Shown here: positions 43,226-51,586 of the stretch, piece after piece
Layout: the number at the start of each line of letters is the position of its first letter
Numbering within the stretch: the first letter of the stretch is position 1
NCBI GenBank assembly: GCA_938008435.1
Contig: CALLKK010000006.1
Span: forward strand, 186,001-250,000
Source of the DNA: an uncultured Steroidobacter sp.
Lineage (GTDB): Bacteria > Pseudomonadota > Gammaproteobacteria > Steroidobacterales > Steroidobacteraceae
Length of the DNA stretch: 64,000 nt
Direction of reading: 5' to 3'
Notes under the pieces: model-generated
Seen by the model: the letters and a program-made list of their open reading frames with translations, nothing else
Told to the model about the DNA's origin: nothing
Databases searched by the model: none
Program-made: the position numbers and the translations under genes

Positions 43226-44425
43226 ATGAATACAGCGCAAACACGCGGCAGCAGCCACGCCGCCATCACGACTGCACTGTGCTTTGCAGTGGCTGTTCTC
43301 GAAGGGTTCGACATCCAGGCCGTCGGCGTGGCTGCACCGCGCCTTGCGCCCGAGTTCGGCTTGTCGCCCGATCAGCTCGGCTGGGTGTTCTCGATCAGCA
43401 ATATCGGCCTCGTCATCGGCGCGAGCCTTGGCGGTTGGCTTGCCGATCGGCTTGGGCGCAAACCGGTTCTGATCGGCGCCGTCGTGATGTTCGGCTTGTT
43501 CACCCTCTTGACCGCGCTGTCCGGTTCGTTTGCGACGCTCTTCATCGCCCGCATGCTCGCCGGGCTCGGATTCGGCGCCGCGCTGCCCAACATGATGGCG
43601 GTCGCGACGGAGATCAGCTCGCCGAACAAGCGCGCCACGACGGCTGCCGCCATGTTCTGCGGCATGCCGGTCGGCGGCGCATCGGTCGCGCTGCTCACGC
43701 AAGTGCTGCCGAGCGGCTTCGACTGGCGCGTGATCTTCGTCATCGGCGGTGTGCTGCCGCTGGTCGTTGCAGTCGCCCTGCAGTTCCTGATGCCCGAGAC
43801 GCTCACCTCGCAAGAACGTGCGGCACGTGAGCGCGTGCCGGTGATCACGGCTCTGTTCGGCGAAGGCCGAGCTGCGCCGACGCTGCTCTTATGGCTGACG
43901 TTCCTGCCCACGTTGCTGATGCTGTACTTGTTCCTGAACTGGCTGCCAATGCTCGTCACCGCCAACGGGCTCGACCGTGCTGTGGCCCCGCAAGCCTCGC
44001 TCGCCTTCAATCTCGCAAGCGTGCCCGGTGCGCTGCTGGTCGGCATGCTCGTCGATCGTTTCAGCGGACGCTGGCCGTTGGCGGGCGCCTACGCGGCGCT
44101 GAGCGTGACACTGCTCGCGCTCGCCACCGCCAAAGGACTCGGTCCCATCCTGATGCTGAGCGGCGCTGCGGGCTTTCTGCTGATGGGCGCGAACTTCGCG
44201 CTGTATGGCGTGGCCGCCATGTACTACCCGAGCAACGTACGCGGTACCGGCTCCGGCGCGAGCATTGCCGTCGGACGCGTGGGCTCGATCTGCGGTCCGT
44301 TGCTCGCCGGATTGCTGCTTGCAAGCGGACTGACCGCCGTGCAGGTGGTGCAATACATGGCGCCCGCTGCGGCAGTCGCGTGCGTAGCGGTGTTCCTACT
44401 GGGATTCTTCAAGCGCGTCGAATAA
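43226..44425 (+). CDS. MFS aromatic acid:H+ symporter (AAHS, PcaK/BenK-type)
   Basis: This 399-residue permease has 12 predicted membrane helices. The AAHS signature appears in helix 1 as VAVLEGFDIQAVGVAAPRLAPEFG, and the loop 2-3 motif GGWLADRLGRKPVLIGAVVMFG is intact. It is preceded by GAGGGGG. Members import protonated aromatic acids such as protocatechuate, benzoate and 3-hydroxyphenylpropionate. It follows the CoA ligase by 40 bases, so imported acid would be trapped as its CoA ester. Confidence 0.88.
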   Translation: MNTAQTRGSSHAAITTALCFAVAVLEGFDIQAVGVAAPRLAPEFGLSPDQLGWVFSISNIGLVIGASLGGWLADRLGRKPVLIGAVVMFGLFTLLTALSGSFATLFIARMLAGLGFGAALPNMMAVATEISSPNKRATTAAAMFCGMPVGGASVALLTQVLPSGFDWRVIFVIGGVLPLVVAVALQFLMPETLTSQERAARERVPVITALFGEGRAAPTLLLWLTFLPTLLMLYLFLNWLPMLVTANGLDRAVAPQASLAFNLASVPGALLVGMLVDRFSGRWPLAGAYAALSVTLLALATAKGLGPILMLSGAAGFLLMGANFALYGVAAMYYPSNVRGTGSGASIAVGRVGSICGPLLAGLLLASGLTAVQVVQYMAPAAAVACVAVFLLGFFKRVE

Positions 44426-44471
44426 CGCGCCGGCCGAGCCTCGCTGGCGACTGACGCGCCAGCGAGCCTGC

Positions 44472-45311
44472 TCAGCGAGTCTTGCGCTGCTTCTTCGAGA
44501 CACTGCGCTCAGCGGACGAGCGCCCCGCCTTCGGCAGATCCAGCGAGCGCAACAGCTCTGCGCGCTCGTTGGCGACATGCTTCATGGCAGCCGTCGCAGC
44601 CGCTTCAGGATCTCCCGCCTTGATCGCGTTGTAGATACGCACATGGTCGGCCAGCGTCGAGGGCGCATGCTCGGGCGTGGGACGGGTAAAGGCGGACGAA
44701 GAATTCGAATACTCGAGCAGATCGTCGAGCAGCTCGCGCAGACGCGCGTTGCCGCAGGCATCCTGGAGCAGCGTGTGAAAGCGCAGGAACTCCCCGCGCA
44801 GCTCCGGCCAGCGCTTGCGCTCGAGCAGGAACTCCGACATCTCGATGTTGTCGCGCAGCTTGCGCACGACTTCCGGATCGCGCAGCTCGGCTGCCTTGCG
44901 GGCCACCAGCGCATCGAGCGGCGAGCGCACTTCGTAGATTTCCAGCAGATCTTGAATTTCGAGCCCGCGCACCACGATGCCGCGACGATCCGACATCGCG
45001 ATGAGTCCTTCGGCCTGCAGCAGGCGAAATGCCTCGCGCAGCGGCGTGCGGCTCACATCGAGCGCCGCCGTGAGCTCGAGCTCGGTGATCCGATCCCCGT
45101 GCAGCAGACAGCGATCGAGAATCGCCGCGCGCAAGGCCCGGTAGACGCGATCGCGCAGCGCGCCTTCCGTCTCACGCAGCGCATAGCCGCGCAGCTGCGC
45201 CAGACGCTCCCCGAGCGGTTTCACCGACCCGCTCGGACTGCGCTCATCTGCGTCCGCGCTCGTCGGACCGGCGCTCACCGTCTGATTGCGCAGGCTCCCC
45301 CGGTGAGACAT
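44472..45311 (-). CDS. GntR-family regulator, FCD (FadR) subfamily
   Basis: This 279-residue regulator has the winged helix at residues about 50-120 (LRDRVYRALRAAILDRCLLHGDRITELELTAALDVSRTPLREAFRLLQAEGLI) and a C-terminal all-helical FCD ligand domain with metal-binding Asp/His pattern (EIYEVRSPLDALVARKAAE, FHTLLQDACGNARL, DHVRIYNAIKAGD). It converges on the aromatic permease and is downstream in orientation of the CaiB-type gene. It is a candidate for the 22-bp palindrome at 51505-51526. Confidence 0.88.
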   Translation of the reverse strand: MSHRGSLRNQTVSAGPTSADADERSPSGSVKPLGERLAQLRGYALRETEGALRDRVYRALRAAILDRCLLHGDRITELELTAALDVSRTPLREAFRLLQAEGLIAMSDRRGIVVRGLEIQDLLEIYEVRSPLDALVARKAAELRDPEVVRKLRDNIEMSEFLLERKRWPELRGEFLRFHTLLQDACGNARLRELLDDLLEYSNSSSAFTRPTPEHAPSTLADHVRIYNAIKAGDPEAAATAAMKHVANERAELLRSLDLPKAGRSSAERSVSKKQRKTR

Positions 45312-45429
45312 TCGTGATTCTCCCCCATGGCAAATAGAAAGAAGTATAGCCTGCGCGAAGCGACACGTCCGTCGCCCCGCGACACAAGGAGAGCATGGAA
45401 CGAATGCCGGCGAAACGAGCGCGCAGCGT

Positions 45430-46653
45430 TCAGATCACACCATCTCGTCGCAACTCCGCGAGCTCCTCGGGCGTCAAGCCCAAACGCTGCACGTACCACG
45501 CTTCGTTGTCCGCACCGAGCGGACGCCCCGACCAACGCAGCGTGCCCGGCGTTGCCGACAGACGCGACACGACGCCCTGCATGCGAATCTCCTTCCCGAG
45601 ATCTTCGGCGATCACGCGCTGGAGCATGCCGCGCGCATTGACGTGCGGATCGTTGACGACCTCCTTGATGCTGTAGATCGGCGCAACGGGCACGCCAGCC
45701 TCATTGAAGACATCGGTTACGTACTTGCTGTCGTGGCGGGCGATCCATTCGCCCATGATCGCGTCGATCTCCGCCACGTTCGCAGTACGATCCGCGTGCG
45801 TGGCGAACTTCGGATCCCGTGTCATGTCCTCGCGGCCGATCGCACGAAACGCGCGGAACGCGATTTCATCGGTGGCGCACGATACCGAGACCCAAATCCC
45901 GTCGCGTGCCGGATAGACGTTGCGCGGCACGGCGGCCGGCGAACGTCCGCCCAAGCGCTGCGGCACATGCCCGAGCTCATCGTAGGCAGTGACCCAGGGC
46001 CCTAGCATGCCGAAGAACGATTCGAGCAGGCTGACGTCGATCACCTGGCCGCGATGATTCGGATCGACCGCGCGTCGATACAGCGCCATCGCCACCGAGA
46101 ATGCTCCGACATAGCCGGCTGCGGCGTCGGCGAGCGGCACCGCAGGAAGAATCGGCTTGCCGTCGGGCTCGCCGTTGCTGTACGCGAACCCGCTCAGCGC
46201 CTCGGCCTGCGAGCCGAATGCCGGCAGATCGCGATAAGGACCGGTCTGCCCCCAGCCGGATACCCGCAGCGTGATGAGCCCCGGGTTGGTTTTCATGAGC
46301 TCGTTCGGATCGAGCCCCACCTTCTCGAGCTTGCCGGGACGCATGTTGTCGATGAGCACGTCGGCCTGCTCGACGATGCGGCGAGCCAAGGCCTGACCGC
46401 GCTTGTCCTTGAGATTGCACGTGACGGTGTACTTGTTGCGGCCGAGCTGACGCCACCACACGGACGTACCGCCGACGTTGTAACCCGCACGGCGCGATTG
46501 ATCGCCTTTCGGCGGCTCGATCTTGAGCACGGTCGCGCCGAAATCGGCGAGTAGCATCGCCGCAAACGGCGCGGCCAGCATCTGCGAAACATCGACAACG
46601 AGGATGCCGCTCAGCGGGCCCAAATCTTCGGTGTCGGCAAGAGGATTGTTCAT
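45430..46653 (-). CDS. CaiB/BaiF (family III) CoA-transferase
   Basis: It moves CoA between acyl-CoA and a free acid. It has 407 residues from ATG 46653; the open frame extends further upstream but only as antisense of the next gene. Motifs are GILVVDVSQMLAAPFAAMLLADFGATVLKIEPP at the N-terminus, NLKDKRG, the catalytic Asp in VPLADAAAGYVGAFSVAMALY and GVPVAPIYSIKEV. It is 53 bases after the dehydratase-family gene. In fld and had operons such an enzyme forms the 2-hydroxyacyl-CoA that the dehydratase uses. Confidence 0.92.
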   Translation of the reverse strand: MNNPLADTEDLGPLSGILVVDVSQMLAAPFAAMLLADFGATVLKIEPPKGDQSRRAGYNVGGTSVWWRQLGRNKYTVTCNLKDKRGQALARRIVEQADVLIDNMRPGKLEKVGLDPNELMKTNPGLITLRVSGWGQTGPYRDLPAFGSQAEALSGFAYSNGEPDGKPILPAVPLADAAAGYVGAFSVAMALYRRAVDPNHRGQVIDVSLLESFFGMLGPWVTAYDELGHVPQRLGGRSPAAVPRNVYPARDGIWVSVSCATDEIAFRAFRAIGREDMTRDPKFATHADRTANVAEIDAIMGEWIARHDSKYVTDVFNEAGVPVAPIYSIKEVVNDPHVNARGMLQRVIAEDLGKEIRMQGVVSRLSATPGTLRWSGRPLGADNEAWYVQRLGLTPEELAELRRDGVI

Positions 46654-46706
46654 CGATTTACCTTCGGTACAGCTGCGCGCACGCGGCGCACAGACAACAA
46701 GCAAGC

Positions 46707-47969
46707 TCAGCCGATGCGCTTCTCGAGGAAGTCGACCATCTGCGCATGGATCTTCCGATCGTCCCAGCCGTTCGGATCGACCATGTCGGCCCACAAGAGC
46801 AGCACGGGGATGCCCGCCTTCTCGAGCTCGTGCGCAATGAACAAGGAACCGGTCGAGGACGGGCGCGAGTTGGTCGGAACGAGCATCACGGCCCCGTCGA
46901 TGCGATTGCGTTTCGCTTCGTGCACGTACCAGGCATTCGCCCAGGGCGGATCGTGCAGCCACTCGCGAATCGCGACGTAACGGCTTGCAAGCGCACGCAC
47001 GGGCTCCTCGAGCCGATAACGCAAGTACGCATCCGGACCGAAGCTCGGATACTCGGCCCAGGTGAACACCGCGCCGTGCGATTCTTCGAAAGCCTGATAG
47101 AACTGCGCCTTGTGCCACAGACCCGCGCCGATCCACATGAGACGGATCCGCTCGTTCGGACACACAGCGATGCCGTCGTTGACGCGCCTGGCGATTTCGT
47201 CGCGAAAGCCCTTCGCATGCTCCACGGCCCATTCGGTGCCGCGATGCCATTGCGCGATCATCGCCGTACCCTGCGCCTCGGCGATGCGTATGGGACAGCG
47301 CGGCGCCTCGGCGATCATCGTGCGAATTTCGTCGTAGTACTCCTGCTGCGCGTTCGCCAGTTCGAGCACCTCGCGCAGCCGCGCCGCGCTGAACGCACGG
47401 CCGGTGACTTCCTCGGTCAGCGCGATCAAGTCGTAGAACTGCTCGGTCATGTGATCGAGACGGCGCGTTTGATGAAACGCCTCCCAATCCGCGCGGCAGT
47501 CTTCCCACCAACGCAGCGGCATTTCCGTCACGCCGGTCGACTCGATCAGGAACAACGGCGCATTGAAGGCCTTCGCCCAGAGCGAGAACACTCTCTGCAT
47601 GCAGTCGCAAGCAAGGCGCGTGACGAGCAATGCAGGCTTCGGCAAGCCGCCCCACGGCGCCTTGTCGCCGGCATCTACCATCGTGGAAGCCAGACCGGCC
47701 GAGCAGTAACGACAGAGATTGCGCTGATACCCGAGCCGCTCCATGCCGTCGAAATAGAACTGCGACATGCCACGCGAGGCGACGACCGCCGCCCACCATT
47801 GATTCGGCACGACCGGAATGCCCATCGACTGAAAGATGTCGCCGGGCGCATCGACGTTCGCGAGCACGTACGGCTGGCCGTTCTCGAACACGTCACGACG
47901 CAGCTGCGCAAACCATTCGCGCTGACGCGCCGCCGCGATGCGGCTCGCTTCAAGCTGTTTCTCGAGCAC
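46707..47969 (-). CDS. 2-hydroxyacyl-CoA dehydratase-family subunit (HgdA/FldB-like)
   Basis: This 420-residue protein belongs to the 2-hydroxyacyl-CoA dehydratase / benzoyl-CoA reductase subunit family. Two Cys clusters in the usual places are kept, YQRNLCRYCSAGLAS (residues about 86 and 89) and LACDCMQ (about 121 and 123). The third expected cysteine, in the segment DGAVMLVPTNSRPSSTG before GIPVLLL, appears to be serine. These enzymes dehydrate 2-hydroxyacyl-CoA by a ketyl radical after ATP-driven reduction by a separate activator, not seen here. It overlaps the next subunit gene by 20 bases, which supports a heterodimer. Confidence 0.85.
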   Translation of the reverse strand: MLEKQLEASRIAAARQREWFAQLRRDVFENGQPYVLANVDAPGDIFQSMGIPVVPNQWWAAVVASRGMSQFYFDGMERLGYQRNLCRYCSAGLASTMVDAGDKAPWGGLPKPALLVTRLACDCMQRVFSLWAKAFNAPLFLIESTGVTEMPLRWWEDCRADWEAFHQTRRLDHMTEQFYDLIALTEEVTGRAFSAARLREVLELANAQQEYYDEIRTMIAEAPRCPIRIAEAQGTAMIAQWHRGTEWAVEHAKGFRDEIARRVNDGIAVCPNERIRLMWIGAGLWHKAQFYQAFEESHGAVFTWAEYPSFGPDAYLRYRLEEPVRALASRYVAIREWLHDPPWANAWYVHEAKRNRIDGAVMLVPTNSRPSSTGSLFIAHELEKAGIPVLLLWADMVDPNGWDDRKIHAQMVDFLEKRIG

Positions 47970-49089
47970 GGGACAACCCTTCTATGAACGGACGCAGCGC
48001 CTCGTCGAGCTTTGCGCCGGCAGCACCGACCTCCATGCGCAGCACGAAATCGGGAATCTTCCGCGTCCCCTGTGCGAGCAACGCACGATCCGACGGCAGC
48101 TCCCAACCGATGAGGTCGTCGAACGGCGGGACGTAGAACACGACGCCGTCGATATCGCCGCGCGCCAGCCGCGCACGAAACCAGCGCTGACGCAGTGCAT
48201 CCGAGTGCACGCGCGGACCGGGCTCGTCGCGGAAATACTTCTCGAAGATGGCTTCGAGCGGCGCGCCGTTTTCATCGATGAGCGCGCCAGCGCTGCGCGA
48301 GCCCCACCAGTCGTCCTCCGCGACGACCACGCCGCCCAAGCGTTCGATCGCCTCGTGCAGCGCCGAGTGATTGAGCGGAAAACCCTTGATGAGAATGCGC
48401 GGCCGCTCGTAAGACGAAACAGGCGGTTCGGCGAGGAACGATTCGAGCGTGCGTCGATACTCGTTCACGTCCATGAACCGCGCTGCGCCCAACACGGCCA
48501 GCGCATCGACACCTGACAGGGCGCAGGGCACACGCTCGCGTAGCTCGATCGCCGCCTGCATGGCGCGGCGTGCTTGATTCGCATCTACGATGGCTGCGCG
48601 CAAGGCGTCATCATCTTGCGCGACACCGCGAATCTCGCACAGGCGCTCGTACAGCTCGCGCGTGCGCGCAAGCCCGTAACGACGGCTGCGGTCGCTGCGA
48701 GTGTGCAGCAGGTCGTACAGGTACACCGGCGGCACGCGTTCGCCGCGACCGATACGCACCACTTCGCGCAAGTAAAGAAAGAGCTTGAAGTACTGATCCG
48801 AGGTACGCGGCACGATCACGAGCGCCAGCTCGCCGAACGCGCCGCGCAACAGCCCGTCGAAGATGTAGCGAACCTCGGGCTCGAAGAACGGTTCCATGAA
48901 CTCATCGCCGACGCGGGTATCGTTCGAGATGCCCGAGAGCGTGAGCGGAAAGCAGCCCGCCGCACGCACCAGCTCGGCAGGCACGGTATTGCCGACGATT
49001 CCCACGACGGGAATGCCGGCAGCGCGCGCCGCCGCGGCCGCCAAACATCGGTCGCGGTAGTGGCGCTCGAACGTAGCGAGCGCAGTCAT
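47950..49089 (-). CDS. 2-hydroxyacyl-CoA dehydratase-family subunit lacking the Fe-S cysteines
   Basis: This 379-residue second subunit shares the fold (GIPVVGIVGNTVPAELVRAAGCFPLTLSG, then LALVIVPRTSDQYFKLFLYL, then DIDGVVFYVPPFDD). In relatives the first, second and third cluster cysteines lie after the Leu-x-Gly segment, at the T-C-D position and after DGV. Here those places read FMEPFFEPEVRY, RTSD (Ser about 97) and VPPFDD. So it probably has no cluster or a different ligand set. Both ends overlap neighbouring genes. It may be a structural partner, or the pair may catalyse something other than radical dehydration. Confidence 0.8.
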   Translation of the reverse strand: MTALATFERHYRDRCLAAAAARAAGIPVVGIVGNTVPAELVRAAGCFPLTLSGISNDTRVGDEFMEPFFEPEVRYIFDGLLRGAFGELALVIVPRTSDQYFKLFLYLREVVRIGRGERVPPVYLYDLLHTRSDRSRRYGLARTRELYERLCEIRGVAQDDDALRAAIVDANQARRAMQAAIELRERVPCALSGVDALAVLGAARFMDVNEYRRTLESFLAEPPVSSYERPRILIKGFPLNHSALHEAIERLGGVVVAEDDWWGSRSAGALIDENGAPLEAIFEKYFRDEPGPRVHSDALRQRWFRARLARGDIDGVVFYVPPFDDLIGWELPSDRALLAQGTRKIPDFVLRMEVGAAGAKLDEALRPFIEGLSRARETA

Positions 49090-49922
49090 GTCGTCGGCTC
49101 AGCCGGCGTGACGATGATGTCGACGCGCCGTAACAGATAATCCGCCTTGCCCGTGACTTTCTCGCCGCGGGTGACCCAGCGCACGACGATCTCGGCGTCG
49201 CCGACACCGATGTCGCGCAACGCCTCGGCCACCTTGAGCGCACGCAGCTTCGGCAGGCGCCGATCTTCGAACAGACGCTTGCCGTTCGAGAGCAGCGCGC
49301 CGGCGCGATAACCGATGATTTCTATCTTGGTGGCCTTCGTGCCGAGCGCATACCACTGCGCGCGCTGGATCGCACGCGTCGCCTTGTTCACCATGAACTC
49401 CGAGCCGAAGTCGAACGGGATGCTGAAGGTCGTCACCGTAAACGGCGGCTCGGGCGGCGGCGTGGGCGCGCGACGCGGACGCGGTTTATCGAAGTCTGTC
49501 GCCAGCATCCCGCTCGGCTCGATGCGCGGCAGCGCGCCGCGCCGCGCCGGCGGCGCCACCCATCCTTCGGCCGGCAGGATCTTGTTACAGCTGCGGTCGA
49601 TTTCCGGCATCGTCGAAGCCTTCACGGGCTCGAGCGGAATGCCGCCGCAGATGCGCGGCTTGTTCGTGACAACACCCTCGATCAGCGCCTGATGGCCTTG
49701 CTGCGGCGGAAAGAAATCCGCTTCGGTGTCCTGCTGCAGCCCGAGGTAATAGAGCTCGCCTTCGTACTCCGCCAGCCAGCACGGCGTCGGCTCGGTGTCG
49801 CGCACGAGCGGACACGTCACGAAGCTGATCCATCGCTCCGCCTCGCTCGGTGCATCGTCCGCGTAGGCACCGGCGAAACACGCCGAAAGAAGCAAGAACG
49901 CAGAGAATCGGAGACGCAGCAT
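49086..49922 (-). CDS. exported protein with OmpA-like C-terminal domain
   Basis: This encodes 278 residues from ATG 49922, which creates a signal peptide (MLRLRFSAFLLLSACFAGAYADD). The mature protein has a Cys-containing middle (ISFVTCPLVRDTEPTPCW, KPRICGGIPLEP), a Pro-rich linker (RPRRAPTPPPEPPF) and a C-terminal OmpA-like fold (FSIPFDFGSEFMV, KIEIIGYRAGALLSNGKRLFEDRRLPKLRALKVAEAL). Start and stop overlap the cytochrome gene and the dehydratase-family gene by 1-4 bases, so it is tightly coupled to both. The role is unknown, possibly holding the cytochrome near the cell wall. Confidence 0.7.
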   Translation of the reverse strand: MLRLRFSAFLLLSACFAGAYADDAPSEAERWISFVTCPLVRDTEPTPCWLAEYEGELYYLGLQQDTEADFFPPQQGHQALIEGVVTNKPRICGGIPLEPVKASTMPEIDRSCNKILPAEGWVAPPARRGALPRIEPSGMLATDFDKPRPRRAPTPPPEPPFTVTTFSIPFDFGSEFMVNKATRAIQRAQWYALGTKATKIEIIGYRAGALLSNGKRLFEDRRLPKLRALKVAEALRDIGVGDAEIVVRWVTRGEKVTGKADYLLRRVDIIVTPAEPTT

Positions 49923-51478
49923 CAGAGCACACTCAGGAAGTTGATGAGGTCCTGCTTCTCTTGCGGCGTGTACTTGAAATCGAAGCGCCGCTCGTAGAAC
50001 TCCAGAACCTCGGCGAGATTCTTGGCCGAACCGTTCGAGAAGTACGGTGCGCGTGCGGCAAGGCCGCGCGACTGATGAATGGTGAGCGAGCCGATGTCGA
50101 CGCACTTGCCGCTGATGAGCGCGCGACCGGGATCGTATGTGCGGATCTTGCGCCCCTCGTACGGATGCGGCACGGCATCTTTCTTACAGGTCAGCTCGAA
50201 CAACGGCATGTCGGGATGCGGGTCCGTCCACGGCGGTGTCGACATGCCGAGACCGAACCAGCCCGGCGAGTTGTCGAGACCGGTCATCTGGGAGTTGTGG
50301 CAGGTTGAGCACGAGCGCTTGATCGGATTGCCCGAGCCGCCGTTGTTGAGCGTCCACACGTCGCGGATCCACATGAGCTTGGTCATGAACAGATCCGCAC
50401 CGCGCGCCACCGACGCACGGAACTCGCTCTCGGGCGTGCCGTCGAGCACGAGCTGCGGCGGCTTCCACTCGTCGAAGAGCTGGAACGTGGGCGTGTTCAG
50501 ACGATCGCCCGGCATGCTCGCGTGCGCGAGCGAGAGGCGCGTCGGGCCGAGACCTTTCGGCACGCCGTCTGCATCGAGAAACCCGCCGACGTTGTGATAG
50601 ACCTGCGCGGCATAGATATTCGATTCGAACTCGACGATCTGCCGCAGCTGCTCCTCGGTGAGCCGCGCATGCGCCTGCAAGTGTCCGAGCGCTGCATTGG
50701 TCGCCTGGGTCTTGAGCGTCAGCTCGCGCCCGTCGAACATCAGGTTGAGGTTGACGCGATGCCCGGTCTCGGGATCCTTCGGGAACGGCATGCCCGTTTT
50801 GACCGTGAATTCGGCCGTGCGCGGATCGTCGCGCTTGTCGACGACGTAACGCAGATTGGCCGTCATGCGAGGACGACGGAAGACGGAAATCCGCGGCTCC
50901 TTGCTCTTCAATCCATACTGCGGATGAAGGTTGCAACCGGTCGGATCTGAGATCACCTTGATCGTGAACTCAGGCTCGATCGTGCTGCCGTCCGGCGCCT
51001 TCGGCGGCCACGGCAGGGAGATTCGAATCAACCCGCGCTCGAGCAACAAGGAGTGCGACTTCGGATCGCCGCGGGGCTTGTCAGGACAGTTCGCGCCGTC
51101 GAAAGGATCGAAAAGCGGATCGCCGCCCTTCGTCTCTTCCCAGCGTTGACGAATGGATTGCAACGACAAGCCCATCGCGTCCGCGGGCTGGTGACAGGTC
51201 ACGCACGCGCGACCATTGGTACCAAGCGGCTCGAAGAACGGATGCCCGACCGTGTCGATGACGCCGGACTTGTTCAGAACGCCGAGCTGTCCATATTCGT
51301 TCGGATAGTAGATCTGTTCGGGAAACGGCTTGCCCGAACCAGGCGCCCACCATTCGCGCTGCACCCCAGCGCTCGGCGTCGCTGCGGCGCCGGAGCTCGA
51401 CTCGGCCGCCGCCACAGCAGGCAGACAGGCAGCCGCGAGCAGGACCGCGGCCGCACGAAAGCTTTCGTACTTGCGCAC
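49922..51478 (-). CDS. exported di-heme c-type cytochrome
   Basis: This encodes 518 residues from GTG 51478, preceded by GGGGGAG. A signal peptide (AAAVLLAAACLPAVAAAES) is followed by a large periplasmic protein with two c-type heme motifs, ACVTCHQPADAMG (residues about 90-95) and SCSTCHNSQMTG (about 395-400). It resembles di-heme cytochrome c peroxidase-related or thiosulfate/alcohol-linked cytochromes only in general pattern. ISGKCVDIGSLTIHQSRGLAARAPYFSNGSA near the end is typical of peroxidase-like folds (AxAPYFHxGS). It is the first gene of the operon containing the dehydratase-family pair. Confidence 0.78.
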   Translation of the reverse strand: MRKYESFRAAAVLLAAACLPAVAAAESSSGAAATPSAGVQREWWAPGSGKPFPEQIYYPNEYGQLGVLNKSGVIDTVGHPFFEPLGTNGRACVTCHQPADAMGLSLQSIRQRWEETKGGDPLFDPFDGANCPDKPRGDPKSHSLLLERGLIRISLPWPPKAPDGSTIEPEFTIKVISDPTGCNLHPQYGLKSKEPRISVFRRPRMTANLRYVVDKRDDPRTAEFTVKTGMPFPKDPETGHRVNLNLMFDGRELTLKTQATNAALGHLQAHARLTEEQLRQIVEFESNIYAAQVYHNVGGFLDADGVPKGLGPTRLSLAHASMPGDRLNTPTFQLFDEWKPPQLVLDGTPESEFRASVARGADLFMTKLMWIRDVWTLNNGGSGNPIKRSCSTCHNSQMTGLDNSPGWFGLGMSTPPWTDPHPDMPLFELTCKKDAVPHPYEGRKIRTYDPGRALISGKCVDIGSLTIHQSRGLAARAPYFSNGSAKNLAEVLEFYERRFDFKYTPQEKQDLINFLSVL

Positions 51479-51504
51479 CTTTCTCCCCCAGGAATAGCGC
51501 TCAC

Positions 51505-51526
51505 GTATTTCTGTATACAGAAATAC
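51505..51526. promoter_or_regulatory. perfect 22-bp palindromic operator upstream of the cytochrome-dehydratase operon
   Basis: GTATTTCTGTA (51505-51515) is followed directly by its exact reverse complement, with no mismatch over 22 bases. It lies 27 bases before the cytochrome start, in promoter position. The centre TGTATACA is the sort of core used by FCD-type GntR regulators, and such a regulator is encoded at 44472-45311, so it is a candidate ligand-controlled operator. Confidence 0.75.
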
Positions 51527-51586
51527 ACATAGCGACGTGCAGTGTACCCCGCAGCCTGCGGACACTTCAAACAGTGCGGCGCAATT

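Noticed and set aside
46654..47799. Upstream open extension of the CaiB-type CoA-transferase frame, suggesting a fused 789-residue protein.
   Set aside because: The extension overlaps the dehydratase-family gene in another frame and has no homology pattern. The CoA-transferase begins naturally at ATG 46653.
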